NCBI GenBank assembly: GCA_026182355.1
Contig: JAPFBL010000244.1
Location: 567,501 to 631,500, forward strand
Reading direction: 5' to 3'
From: Hermatobates lingyangjiaoensis
Taxonomy: Eukaryota > Arthropoda > Insecta > Hemiptera > Hermatobatidae
DNA length: 64,000 nucleotides
Positions within the stretch are counted from its first letter, which is position 1; each line of letters begins with the position of its first letter. The notes beneath the pieces are model-generated. The model was given only the letters and a program-made list of their open reading frames with translations, had not been told where the DNA came from and searched no databases. The position numbers were made by a program, and so were the translations under genes. Of the stretch, positions 13,801-27,693 are shown one piece after another.

Positions 13801-16800
13801 CTCATTGTAGGGTAAAAAGCTAATGAAATGGTCTCCACACATAAAAATTTTTATGGTATAAACAACGCGTTTCGAACACGTAGTGTTCTTCTTCAGGCAT
13901 CAACTAAAAAATACAATGTCATCAGAGAGTTAACTATAGTAAAAAGTAAATATAGTACAAAATAAAAATAAAATAAAATAAGGAAGAGAGTACGAACCTA
14001 AGGGTGAATGTCTCTGGTACAACCGACTGGGAATAGGATGGAAGTGGGTGAGGGTATGGAGTGTACATCTGTTTCATATTGGATTCCTAAAGGTTAGGCT
14101 GGGCCTTTATATTTGTTCTAAGACTAAGTGTAGGAAACATATTGAAAATATAACACAGAGAACTATAACGAAATACAAACAACAAAATATAAGAATAATA
14201 TATTCGTTATAGTTCTCTGTGTTATATTTTCAATATGTTTCTTACACTTAGTCTTAGAGCAAATGTAAAGGCTCAGCCTAACCTTTAGGGAAAAAATAAC
14301 AATGAAATGTACCTGCCTTCCAATATGAAACAGATGTATCCCATGCCCTCACCCACGTCCATCCTATTCCCAGTCGGTTGTACCACAGACACTTACCCTT
14401 AGGTTTGTATTATCTTCCTTATTTTATTTTTATTGTGTTTTACTATATTTACCTTGTGCTATAGATAACTCTCTGATGACATTGTATTTTTTTAGTTAAT
14501 GCCTGAGGAAGAACACTAAGTGTTCGAAACGCGTTGTTCATACGTTTAAATTTTTATATGTGGAGACCATTTCATTAGCTTTTTAGTCTACAATATTAAA
14601 TTATTACTAACTGTACTAGAAACAATACAAAAAGACGTATTGATGAATCAAAAAACCGAACAACTTAGTTTATTAATAAATTTTGTTTAATTCATAAATG
14701 AAACGGTTCGTTAGGACAAAATGTTAAACGATTAGAATAAAAGAACACTTAGAAACAACACAGAACTTACTGCAATATTTAGACCTCGTCGTCATCAGGA
14801 GAAGGAGAAAGTTGATGTTTGCCAGCCGAGCAGAACTCATCTTCTTCTCCTGATGAGGACAAGGTCGAAATATTGAAGTGAGTTCTGTGTTGTTTCTACG
14901 TGTTCTTTTATTCTAATCGTTTGATAAATTTTATTTAAAGTATATTAAACCTAAGCTCCTATAGTAACTCATCGCGCAATAAATAGCGTAACACTTTCTT
15001 TCAGTACAGTAATTACAGTAACAAATAATTCAAAGTACAGTCGGATCTCAACTTACGAGCGTACCAACGTACGAATATTTGATGTAAAAGGAATACGTAG
15101 AAACAACACAGAACTCACTCCAATATTTCGACCTCGTCCTCATCAGGAGAAGAAGAAGAATATGCGTTCTGCTCGGCTGGCAAACAGCAACTTTCTTCTT
15201 CTTCTCCTGATGACGACGAGGTCGAAATATTGAAAGTAGTTCTGTGTTATTTATACGTTTTCCTTTAGAAACATAGGATATATGATGTAAATTTCTAACC
15301 AAAATTCTTCTCGATATAGATGACTTACTCGTGATACGATGTACGATGAAGCATCGCATAGTGATTATAATGAAACAAGTGAAAGTGAAGTAAGATTTCA
15401 CTGTTACCTGTACATGAAAGAACCTGGCTAGTTGATAACAACTCTCTGCCCGCATTGCTTCATTTTCCGTATTGTGGAAGGCGTGCAGGGCCAGGTTATG
15501 AACTCTCCTGTAATCCTGTAACAAACGTGAGCTTTTGCAAAAAAAAAAACACAACACTAGAAACTCAACTCAGTCAGTCCAAACCAGCTGAGTACACACG
15601 ACCCTCGAATATCTGTAATAATAGAAATCGAGACACCTGGACCCCTGGGGGTCTATGTAGACCACTTTGGGAAGCACCTGTTTGAAATAATTCAGTAAAA
15701 TCATAGAGAAACTGCCATAAAGCTATAATTTCATCCACATCATACAGTCATTCAGTGAATTCCATTATACGTGGGAAACACAAATGTTTTGATTTGATTT
15801 CTATGCAGGTCATCTAATTGCTCGACGTTACTAATGTAGTCAGAATTGGGTTGTGATGAATGTGAAAATACAATCAACCCTCGAATAGCCGTATTAACAG
15901 AAACCAAGACAGGTCCGGAAACAGAAAAGTCCACAAATAGGTAACAATGGTAAGTGGTAGCCTCATGATGGGTAGGGTAGGCTAAGTGGTTGACAGCATT
16001 CCAAGACGTACCATATACGAGGTGTGTAAATAAAGTAGTGAGACTGATTTTTTTTTAAATTTTCTATTCAAATATAATTACAATGTGATATTGTCACCTT
16101 CAAAATAGTTCCCTTCGGAAGCCACACAGCGCTGGAGACGGTCCTTCTAATCATTGTAGCATTGCTGGAACTCGGATTCTGGAATGGCCTTCAGCTGGTC
16201 GGTTACAGCAGTTTGTATGTTTTGTAGTGTCCCGAAATGAGTTCCCTTGAGGTGATTTTTCAATCTCGGGAAGAGGAAAAAGTCACAAGGACTCAAGTCT
16301 GGTGAATAAGGAGGCTGAGGAGCAACAGGAATGTTTTTACTGGGCAAAAACTCGTTTTCTTTTCGGAATTTTCGGAACCATTTTCGCACAAATTTTTCTC
16401 ATCTCCAATTCATTGGTCAAAATGTGATGAACGGAGGTGTGATTCAAATTCAACTGTTCCCCGATCATTCTGACTGTCAAGCGTCGATCTGAACGCACAA
16501 GGTTCCGTACTCTGTTGACATTTTCATCGGTGTTTGCACTTGAAGGCCTTCCGCTTCGTGGTTCATCTTCAATCAACTCTCTTCCTTCTGAAAATTCCTT
16601 AAACCACCGAAAAAGCTGTGCCCTTGATAAAGCACGTTCTCCATAGGCCTCCTGAAGTTTTTCAAAAGTTTCGGTTGCATTATGTCCAAGTCTGAAGCAA
16701 AATTTGATTGCACACCGCTGCTCAACTTTGAGGTCACTCATTTTTAAAACGCTCAAGAAAAAACCATTTCACGAAAACCAACGCTACGGACAAACAAATG

Positions 16801-19800
16801 ACTGTGGCGAGTTCAGATTCATACTGGAGGCGCATCACACGTGCACCTGACGCTACTCAAGGCCACGCGTCTCCAGCGTTGCCAGATCAAAAGCGACGTT
16901 GCCAGTCTCACTACTTTATTTACACACCTCGTACATATCCTCATTAAAACTTACTAAAGGGTACGGCTATCTCAATTTCATTTACTTTAGCACACAAAAC
17001 ATTTAAATTTCATTTAAATGAAATCTATTAATAAACTTTATAATGAACAAAAAGAAAAGCCTAGCCTAACTGTTGACGGCAGGCGAAGACGTACCGTAGG
17101 ATATACAGCCTAACTTCAAAACAGTTTAGTTCGGTTAGACCGGTTGAATACTGTAATGGTTATTTGAAAAGAATTTAATAAAACCGGAGTACCGTAGGCA
17201 TATGAGAAGGGAGGATAGTTAGGCTATTCTCTGCCTCACCTTCCTTTAAACTACAATCATCAAATATAGCAGATAGATACAGTTAGTTGATGTTTATTAT
17301 ACATTAAAATACGTAATAATAATATTGTTTATGCATAATGAAGGTATAGTTTGCTTAAGATAACGACATTAGAGTAGCCTAGGCTACTCGATCTCACTCT
17401 GTCCCTCATTGTGAATTACCAATACCCGTATCATAATTTATACTATTCGAAAGAAAAAAAAGTACGGAAACTTTAAAGTACGGTTTCTTGAATTACGGAA
17501 ATTCGAGGGATGGGTGTATACATTTGAAACTTTTGCCGACGTTTCGATGCATTTTTACACCATAAACACTGAATTTTAATTTATGATTAATTGAACTTGA
17601 AAGCTATTGAGGAGACAAAAATCATTATGTTTTTAACCTGTTTGATTTTTTTTTATATTATTCAATGTTATATTCAATGTCCTACAAAAAAAATTGTATA
17701 AACTCCACGTCATATTAAGGAAAAAAGGTATTTTTCGTTAGAACTCTTTTCACATATAATATTTTATAAAAACAAAAAAATACGAATGCTACCAGGGGCA
17801 AGGGTAATCCAGTGTTTACATTCTCAGTCCTGGACTGGTAGATCCGGGGTTCGATACCACTCTGGCCATCGATTTATTTACGCCAGAAGGTGAAGAAAAA
17901 AATCTGAACATGTCGTCTCTCGGAGAGTGTAAGCTACTCCAGATTTTTTTTTTTCTTTTCATAAGTGTTTCTTTCATGAGAAGAAAATGTTAAACAAATT
18001 ATATGACTTTATACAAAAGTTGAAAGTGGTTACCTTTTTAAAGAAGAAATGATTGGCTAAATGGTTGAGAACCATTGGATTGGTCAAATCAATATGGTAG
18101 GCTCTGGAAAGCATCGTCACACCTTCTCTGATGTCTTCGATTTGGTGTTTGTTCAACCTAAGAATAGCCAATCCAACCATAGCGCCAACGCACTGGGGGT
18201 CCAGTTCTAAAGCGCGTTCAAAAGCCATCCTGCAATAATTCATAACAATGTAACTATAACAAAGCTAGACTTTGTTATAGGAATCGGCTCTTTATAACAA
18301 TATATTGTGAAATTTGATTGGCATTTGACTCTGATCAAGACCGCTTGTTATAGTTGAAAGATCTGAGTCTTTTTTCTCATTTCTTATTGTGCTTTGGACA
18401 TTGACATGCATTATAAAAGTATATAGGTTGGCATTAGTGAGCGCTCCGAGAGAACAACGACCAAGCGGCCTTGTATAGCCAAAAGAGAACTGGGGCTATT
18501 TCCCCGTCTAGTCACTAACATCTCGAGAGAACAATAAATCAGACGATCCTAAACAGATTGTAAGATAAAAGTTAGTAACAAGTGTCACATACAAATGAAA
18601 AAATCAACGTCTAAACCACAGTAAAAAATCAGAAAAAAGACTAAGATCTTTCAGCCGTAATCAGCTGTCTACGCGTCAGCCAAATTTCACTTGTTTATTG
18701 TGAAACTTTTTTATTGAAAAGTATAACGACTACATCATAGTGGGTATTGAACCCTGGACCTACCAGTCCAAGGAACATGTTGACACTGGGCTAACCAGGT
18801 TACCCTAGTCTTCTGATATATTTATTGCTAGTTTAAAGTATTTTTTCATGCAGTTTGTAAATAGCGATTACAAAACCAAAAGTATAAAAAAGTAATTTTT
18901 AAATTTTCTTTTTACTTTATAATAAGCAATTTATAAGGACAATCTTACTCGTAAAAAAATTTTTTTTCCAAATATTTGAGGGAAAAAGACTACATGTTCT
19001 AAATGCGTTGTTTTTTTTTATCGAAAAAGTAGAAAAACACTCTTTTGTTGGAAACAGGTTATAAGAACAAAATGTTGATAATATTGAAGCAGGACCCAGG
19101 TTAGCTCATTGGTTAACGTACTCACCTCTGGGCTGGTAGTTCAGGGTTCAATCCCCTCCTGGTCCTCGATTTATTCACGCGGAAGGTGAATAAATCTGAG
19201 CATGTCGTCCCTAGCAGAGAACGTTAAACCGTCGGGCCCGAGCCCGCAGAACAGCACTAAAAGGTGGTGGGCGTTGGAAAATAAACAAAGGTATAGTTTG
19301 ATTAAGATAACGAAATTAGAGTAGCCTAGGCTACTCGGTTTCACTCTGCCCTCATTGTGAATTACTAATACCCGGATTATAATTTATGCTATTTGGAAAA
19401 AAAAAGTCCTGCAACTTGAAAGTTCGCTTACTTGAAGTACGGAAACTTGAGAGTGGAATGTATTCATTTTTAGATAAAAATATAAAAAAACACTTGATAA
19501 AATATATCAAAATGCACTTGAGTTAGGCAAAATTTAGGACTCTCACTGTAGAATCTGTACAATCACCGTTCAAACACATAGCTGGTAAACGGCTGACGTT
19601 ATCACCCGCTAGGGGATCGATTTAAACAACAATAAGAAAAAAAACGAGTGTGCCAACACAATCACGCAAAAATTTTGAAATTAGATTGTACGGAGCGCGA
19701 AACTCAGTCACCTTACTGTTTAATGGCACCTCGTATGTCATTACAAATTAAACTTTTATAGTAAAAGTTTAAAGTGTTAATACAATCACAGCTAAGTGCT

Positions 19801-22800
19801 ACACCGGCACTACAATGACACTTACCTTGCTTTTTCCTGGTTTCCCAGCTTCATGAAACAGTGGCCCATTCCTAACCGAACTCCAGCTGGGCACTTTGGG
19901 TTCGTTCTTAAGGCTTTCTTATAGAACGCCAAAGCTCCTCTGTAATCCTGCGTAACAGTTGAACAAATAGTTTGAAAACAATAGATTTATATGAAATTAA
20001 ACATGATTACTTCTAGAAAAACCAGTACAAACATATTTATAGAACATAATATTCATTATATTAATAGTAGCCTGTTTAAAAAAATGTTTTTTTTGTAAAT
20101 AACAATCTCTTAGTATATACTAGTGTTGGGACGATTCCTAAATTTTTTCCAATTCCTGCTTAGGTTTTACTAGTACGTGCTCTACAACTCAACTATCTTA
20201 ATTAATTTTTGTGTTGACCTTATTTGATCAATGTATAACAAATGGCAGGAAAATTATAAATAAAACTAGTTACTGTTAATCAAAAGTATGAATAGTGATT
20301 AGCCAGAATATTTAAAGAAATGATTAACAAAATCAATTTGAATATTTTTTCTATAAATGTGAGGAAAAATAGTGAGTAAGTCAGAATAACCATCACAAAA
20401 ATAATAATAATATATATATACATATATAACAGTTCAAAATTGAAGATAGGTAGCACAGAAAGTAAAAGAAACACACTTACAGACTCAAATTTTCGGGTAA
20501 TCCGTCTTCAGGAGAAAAGAGAAAGGGAGACCGTTGCACATTGTAGACGCAACGGCTAGTAACTTTTTCTGTGCTACCTATCTTCAATTTTGAACTGTTA
20601 TTGTGTCCAGTTTGGATCGTCTTTCCGTTTATCAAGTGAATATATATATATATTACGAAGAAAAGGAACACAGAGAAAGAGACACACTTACAAACTCAAA
20701 TTTTCTCCTGAAGACGGATCATCCGAAAATTTGAGTTTGTAATTGTGTCTCTTTCTCTGTGCGTTGCTTTTCTTCGTTTTTAAGCTGATTTGCGTCCATT
20801 TTGGATCGTTTTTTTTTTCGAATTTTGAGTGAAATATATATATATTACATTATACTACTTTCTTACTGAGTTAATACTCACACCTTTGGCTAGTTGTGCA
20901 TTGTCATTGATTTAGATCGCTGGTCTAAATATGTTCCCGTAATCAGATTATTGTTTAAAGATATATGGGAAATCTAGAGCTGACAGAAGCTTTCCAAGCT
21001 GATAAAGTTGTATCTAGTCCACTGAATAAATCCCTTTGCTTCACAAAGAGTTTACAAATAACTTTCGAAGGTGCCGAAAACCACCCTCACATTTAAATAA
21101 CTAATTGAATCCACAAAGTATGTTTGTTGCGGCATAAACAAACTGCTTAAGATTATTTTTGAAGTAATTAATTTGTATATCATATTAAGTATGTCATAAA
21201 AAGTTCTAGGACTACAATCTCACTTTAATCAATCAATCAATGACTAGCACTACCTATGCTGATAGTTTATGGACTATCATACGACTCTTAGGAGTTGGGT
21301 CGTCCCCCTCCGAGGAGGGAAATTCTCGTTACTCCGGGATCAGGGGTTGCAATGATAGTTATTTTGGCCCATCAGGGCCTCATTATGGGGCGTCCTGGTA
21401 CATAGTAAGACTGAGAATTGGAGAGATTAAAATCTCTCGTTGGCTAAAAGTCACCTGGACGGTATAAGTTCCAGACAGAGTTGTCCAAGCACGAGATAGG
21501 TATCCATTCTTCCCCACTCTGAGTAGCCCATCAAAAGCCAAAGCGTCTTTTAAAGCAACTACCAGTATTCCAGCCCGCTTAGCTTAGATCGTTGTACGTT
21601 CCTACTGGTCAAGGTTTGGGGCTATAGCTCCCGGGTATGCTAAGCAGGCAACCAAGAGAGAAGTTACTGCTTCTCACACAGCGACCACAAGGGTTTATAC
21701 AACTTGGATGAGAACTAACAGCCACTACGAGTCCAACCTCAGTTGACGGGATGGAGAGAGAAACCCCTCCATGGACCCCCGCCTCCCGTAGTACCGACTT
21801 ATTTTAAGAATTTCGGATCAAACTCCGGACCGAGGTCCTACTGAACCTGCTCAGCTGCAGGTAGGGTCAGTGACCCTTGTAGCCCGCGGTTCAAAGAACC
21901 ACGTGGAAAATAAAGCCAATGAAATCTGTGGTATAGCTGCATGGCCCCACAAGGGGCGGGTTTTTGATCGCCATCGAGATCCTTTAAGCCTTCAAATAAT
22001 GAAATATAATGAAAGAATCAGAAATCTAGGGTATTTACTTAAAGATGCGATTCCAATTCCTCAGAAAAAAAAACAGTCGATTCTTACTATTAACGATTCC
22101 GATTAATCATCCTAAAAATAGTATATACAATATATATATATATATATATTGCAGTCGTTATCAGCCTTTGGAGCGATTCACTTCTTTTCTTGAAGATGAG
22201 GACATCGAAATATAGTAGTGAGTTCAGTGGTTTCCTTTCTATGTGTTCTTTTTTAAATTCTAGTTTATATTGTATATATATATATATATATCGAAATATA
22301 GTAGTGAGTTCAGTGATTTCCTTTCTATGTGTTCTTTTTAAATTCTAGTTTATATATATATATTGTACTTAAAGTAAGAAAGGAGTCTTACCTTTTTGTT
22401 GTAGGCTATACAGGCTTTTCCTAAGATGGAAGGAATGTTGCTTGGAGAATGATTCAGAACGAAGTTGAACTGGGCATCGGCCTGGTCCATTTTATCGCCT
22501 TCCAGCAAACAGAAGTAGGCTCGGCCGAGTAAGTGATTCTGAAATGTAAACAAAACCAATCACTTACTTATCCTTCCATTACTTACATTACACAAAGACC
22601 CTTATATACGCGCACTAATAGAGACCCATACAGGTCTGGAAACAGAAAGTACAGTAACACTGGCAAGTGATAGGGTAGGCTAAGTGGTTGACAGTATGCC
22701 AACAAGTACGAAGTAGGGCTAGGCTATCTCAATTTCATTTACGTTAGCCCACTACACATTTAATTCAAATACATATTACTATTATACATATTTAACTTTA

Positions 22801-25800
22801 TAATGAATAAAAAAAAAAAGGCTAGCGTGTACTAACAGAGGCCAAGACAGGTGCAGAAACAGAAAAGTCCACAAATAGGTAACACTGGTAAGTGGTAGCC
22901 TATGATGGGTAGGGTAGGCTAAGTGGTTTACAGCATTCCCTTCATAGCTTAAAGCCAACAATTGTAATTAGGCGTATTAGTCTTTTTGTGTGATGTGGTG
23001 TCGTGGAACCCTCCTCCGCGAGGTCCACCTTGGGCACTTGGGGGACTTCAGTGCGGCCTTGCTTCGGTAAGGCTGTAGTTGACTCCCTCGGGTGGCGAAA
23101 GGGTCTCACGTAAAAAAGCATCGATCTGTAGTGCTTTGTATCATGGAGTGGCCGAAAGGTTGAGATACATGAATACAAATCAAGACAGGTTTACAGCATT
23201 CCAAGACGTACCATAAACATAACCTCACTAAAACTTACTAGAAGGACTAGGATAACTCAATATCATTTACTATAGCATACAACACATTTAATTTAAATAA
23301 ACACTATTAATAACACATAATGAACTCAATAATTAAATTAAAAAAAAGCATGGCCGGCAGGCCAAGACATACCGTAGGATATATAGCCTAACCTCAACAC
23401 AGTTTAGTATGGTTAGACCGTCTGAATACAGTAATGGTCGATTTGAAAAGATTTGAATGAAATTGGAGTAGCATAGACATATGAGAAGGGAGGATAGCTA
23501 GACTATTCTCTGCCTCACCTTGCTTTAAATCACAATCATAATCATCAAATACAGGTGGAGACAGTTAGCTTATGTTTATTATACATTAAAATACGGAATA
23601 GTAATATTGTTTATGCATAATAAAGGTATAGTAAGGACCAGGTTAGCTTAATGGTTAAAATACTCGCCTTTGAACTGGTAGGTCTGGGGTTCGATACCCA
23701 CCTGGATCTCGATTAATCACGCGGGAGGTGAATAAATCTGAGAACGTCGTCCCTCGGAGAAGACGTTAAACCATCGATCCCGAAGCTTATCGATCCCAGA
23801 TACTCGTTAAAGATCCCTACTATAAATATATTTGAGTTAAGGTAAAATTTTGGTCTCCCAATATAGAATCAACAAGTAATATAGTATCCGCCCATTACTA
23901 AATAGTAAATGAGTCACAATTTCCGCCTCTAGAACAACACTAAAAGGTGAAAGCCTTATAAGTGTGGGCTTTGGAAAACAAACAAAGGTATAGTTTGATT
24001 AAGATAACTAAATTCGAGTAGCCTAGGCTACTCTGCCTCACTCTGCCCTCATTGTGAATTACCAATACCCGCATGATAATTTATGCAATTCGTTAAAAAA
24101 AAAATCTGGAGTGGCCTACACTCTACTTTACTATAAGTAACTCAATGTCAAATTTCTTGAGTATATAAAACATAACGTATCATTTAAGCATAACATAAAT
24201 ATCTAAATGGGATATAATTATTAGCATTGCATTCGTGAGGTAGTACAGATAGTGATTGAAGGACATATCAATTTATAAGCTTATTTTTGTACATCACAAA
24301 TAATTTATTATTTGCAAACAATTTCATTAGTATAACTACAGCAGTAATATCATTTTTGAAAAACCAATGTGAACATTTCTTGAAACGAAATATTATCCTA
24401 CAAGAGAACATGGCTATTGTTCAAATAGCCAGTAGATTTCTTACATCGTTTACTTAACATCCTTCTACATTGAATATTAATGTAAAAATTTTCAAATTTA
24501 AAAACAGTAAAATACCCTTTTTTTCTCTGAAAAACATCTTAAACAGCGAAGAAAATGTTGTTTTAAAGGTGATTTGTTAATTAAAGATGTACGATAATTA
24601 CAGTTATTAATCTCTAAACGAAAGATTTATATTTGAATTATCTTTACATTTTTGGTTTTTAACAGAATTATTATACTGGAATTTTATGGCTTCTTAGTAT
24701 TTAATAAGATCATTTTCCTTCCCCTTTGTCAAATAACATATATACGATTTTTTTTTAATGAGTGTTATCATTTACCTGCACAATATTATTCCTCTTACAT
24801 CTCTTATAAGTCAATAATATATTTTCATTTTTCCATTAGAAACATCAATTTTATCTCAGTGGATTCGCTCAAAAAATTTCTAAGTCAATGTAAACAATGT
24901 AAAAAAATATAAAAAATTCGACAAGTATAGCAGGTGATCTCTTAGTCTAGGATAAACAAAGAGTTTTTATATCGTTATTGCTCTTTTCCGTAATTGAAAC
25001 TTCATGATTTTTTTTTATGAATTGCTAATTTTTTGTTCCATTTTTGGTAAAATTTTCATAATTTTTTAACGAGCCGTTTAGCGTCAAAAAATCATTTTCT
25101 GAAAACACAAATCGTACTCTAACGCCCCTTTAGCGAATGTAATTTTAGAAAAAAATATCTCAACTCATTGTCCATATAATGTTCTATTTATAGCATAGTT
25201 TCATTCTTGTCCGTCAAACAGTATGGCTTGTATCGCTCTCACAAGGTTTGAGATTGATTTATAAGTCAAAATTTGTACATTTTATTGAAAAAAAAATATT
25301 TCCTGTTGTTTTAAAATTCTGAATATATTTTTCGTTTGTTCCATTTGTAACCTCAAAGATAATGTCAAAATCTCAAAACTCTAGGGTTAGTAGTTTAGGA
25401 GAAATAAATGTTTTAAAAAAAACGGTTTTTGGCAAAAAAAGTGACTTTCCCATCATGCATAATTCTTCCCAAACAATAGGGATCTTCGTCTAAATGGGGC
25501 CCATTTTGTGTAAAATATCAACTTGATCCATCAAAGATTCTGGACCGTAGCGTGGTAACAAGCAATGCTAACACACGCACCCACCCACCCACACACACAC
25601 AGACATCATCGTAAAAACATCATAAAACGACTTCTGGGACCTCAAAACATGTAATTCCGTCAAAATCTCGAGATCGAATTTTTTCACGATCACTATACTT
25701 TACTTATAGTAAAGTAAAAATACGGAAACTTGAAAGTACGGTTACTTGAAGTACGGAAACTTGAGAGTCGAGTGTATTTATTTTTTAGAAAAAAATATAA

Positions 25801-27280
25801 AAGAAAAAACTTATTAGTAGTAGTAGTATAGCTATAGTAGTAATGCAGTAATACTAATAGTGTAGGTATAGTAGTAGTAGAAAAAGTAGTAATGTAGTAC
25901 TAGTATGAAGTAATGAAAGTATGTTAGTTGTATAATTAGAAGTTGCATTATTATTAACAGTAGTAATAGTGATGGAATAGCTGATCCTATTCAAACAACT
26001 AACTCAGAAAAAAGAATTGGTTTAGGACCCTTTTGATTTACAACTCCTCTATTCTCAAATTGTGTTACACCAAAGGAACGAATGTTGAGAACCCCTGATC
26101 TACATGATGAATTACTAACTCAGAAAAAAGAATTGGTTTAGGACCCTTTTGATTTACAACTCCTCTATTCTCAAACTGTGTTACACCAAAGGAATCAATG
26201 TTGAGAGCCTCTGATCGACAAGACAAATTACTAGTAACTTTGATGTACCAAGACAGCACAGTCATCCCTCTTCATTTCTTTGTTCCTTGTTTAAGGAGCA
26301 AGTCTGGAGTGATACCACTTACCTGGTCATACATGATGATTTTATCAGCAGCAGTGTACAGTTCAGAGGCCTTTGCAAAGTATTCCCTCTTCATTTCTTT
26401 GTTCCTTTCCTTGTTTGCCTGCTGAACATAGTAGGCAGCTAACATGTCCAGTGTACGCATTTGGTCTTTCTCGTAATCACGGTAGTCCGGTTTGGTTGCA
26501 ACCATTGCTTCTTTTAGGAATTGAATGAACACTTCTATATTTCCTTGCTTGTAATACTCCAACTAAGGCAAAACAAAAAACAACAAATTACACAATGAGT
26601 TGAACCGTAATTATTCTAGATTATTGTGGAGAATTGTTCACGAAGCATACATCAATCAGTTTCTTAGGTACGTTTCGACAATACTTGCTAACATTTTCAA
26701 GAAGGCTATAATCCATAAACAATAAATGTCAAAATAATACAGAATATAAATAGTATTTAACATAATTTTAACACATAGAAATTTAAACAGATATAAAATA
26801 ATGTTTAACAGCAAGAAACACATCCAATGGATCATAAAACACAGGTTGTTCATGTAAAATTAGTACAATTTATTTAAGCATACCCTTTTAAACACGATGT
26901 AATTATAAGTACTATTGCTAGAAGGGAATTAGTTGTTTTTTTTTTCGAAACTCCGGCAATTGAGAGTTTGATTCGAACCTGGAAGATTGACCGAATCCTG
27001 TTCTATAAACATCTATATAAAAAATTAAAATAAAATTTAAAAGGCCCGATTGGACCTTGAATATTTTTACCATAAAGCAGGGAATACAGTCAAAGTATAC
27101 TAAAATAAACCTACTTCGCTATTTTGACACCTACGACGTCCTTACCCTATGTATCAGTTTGAGTAACAATAGGCTGATATATATTTAGATAAATATAAAA
27201 AGATTTCACATAAACACGTGAAATAACAATCAATGATCAAACCACATTTTGCCCATTTTCTTATTCTGGTTTGATCATTG

Positions 27281-27314
<34 letters not shown>

Positions 27315-27654
27315 TGTGTTCTCTAATCGGGGTTCGGTCAATTTTCCAGGATAAAAAATTAAACTCTCGTTGCCAACGTTTCGGTTTTATTTAAAACCTT
27401 TTTGATAGGCAGAAGTAAGAATTTTTTAACTAAGAAAATGAAATTTACATTGTTGTTCCTTTAAATAATGTAAATTTCATTTTCTTAGTTAAAAAACTCT
27501 TCCTTCTGCCTATGAAAAAGGTTTTAAATAAAACCGAAACGTTGGCAACGAGAGTTTAATTTTTTATCCTGGAAAATTGACCGAACCCCGATTAAGAGAA
27601 CACACCTATTCTATCAAACGGTCGATATATTATTGAATCTGTTTTATATATATA

Positions 27655-27693
<39 letters not shown>

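Larger units (their letters stand above)
15870..17470. repeat. dispersed repeat R1 hosting the mariner
   Basis: Shares long blocks with 22625-24110: AAGACAGGTCCGGAAACAG, GATGGGTAGGGTAGGCTAAG and TAGAGTAGCCTAGGCTACTC. Related fragments lie at 19285-19460 and 25690-25790. No coding content of its own. Confidence 0.75.
22625..24110. repeat. dispersed repeat R1, second copy, with nested insertions
   Basis: Matches 15870-17470. It contains the mariner-free version of the mariner site (near 23203-23225), a 249-bp insertion at 22940-23188 and a SINE at 23634-23890. R1 text resumes as TTTGATTAAGATAACTAAAT after the SINE. Confidence 0.7.

Noticed and set aside
24652..24912. 86-aa plus frame in CTR9 intron
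   Set aside because: Lies inside a dispersed AT-rich repeat and is not conserved in its sister copies.
26656..26853. 65-aa hydrophobic minus frame in CTR9 intron 3
   Set aside because: Composition of AT-rich intron (Leu, Ile, Tyr, Phe from TTA/ATA/TTT) with no conserved motif.
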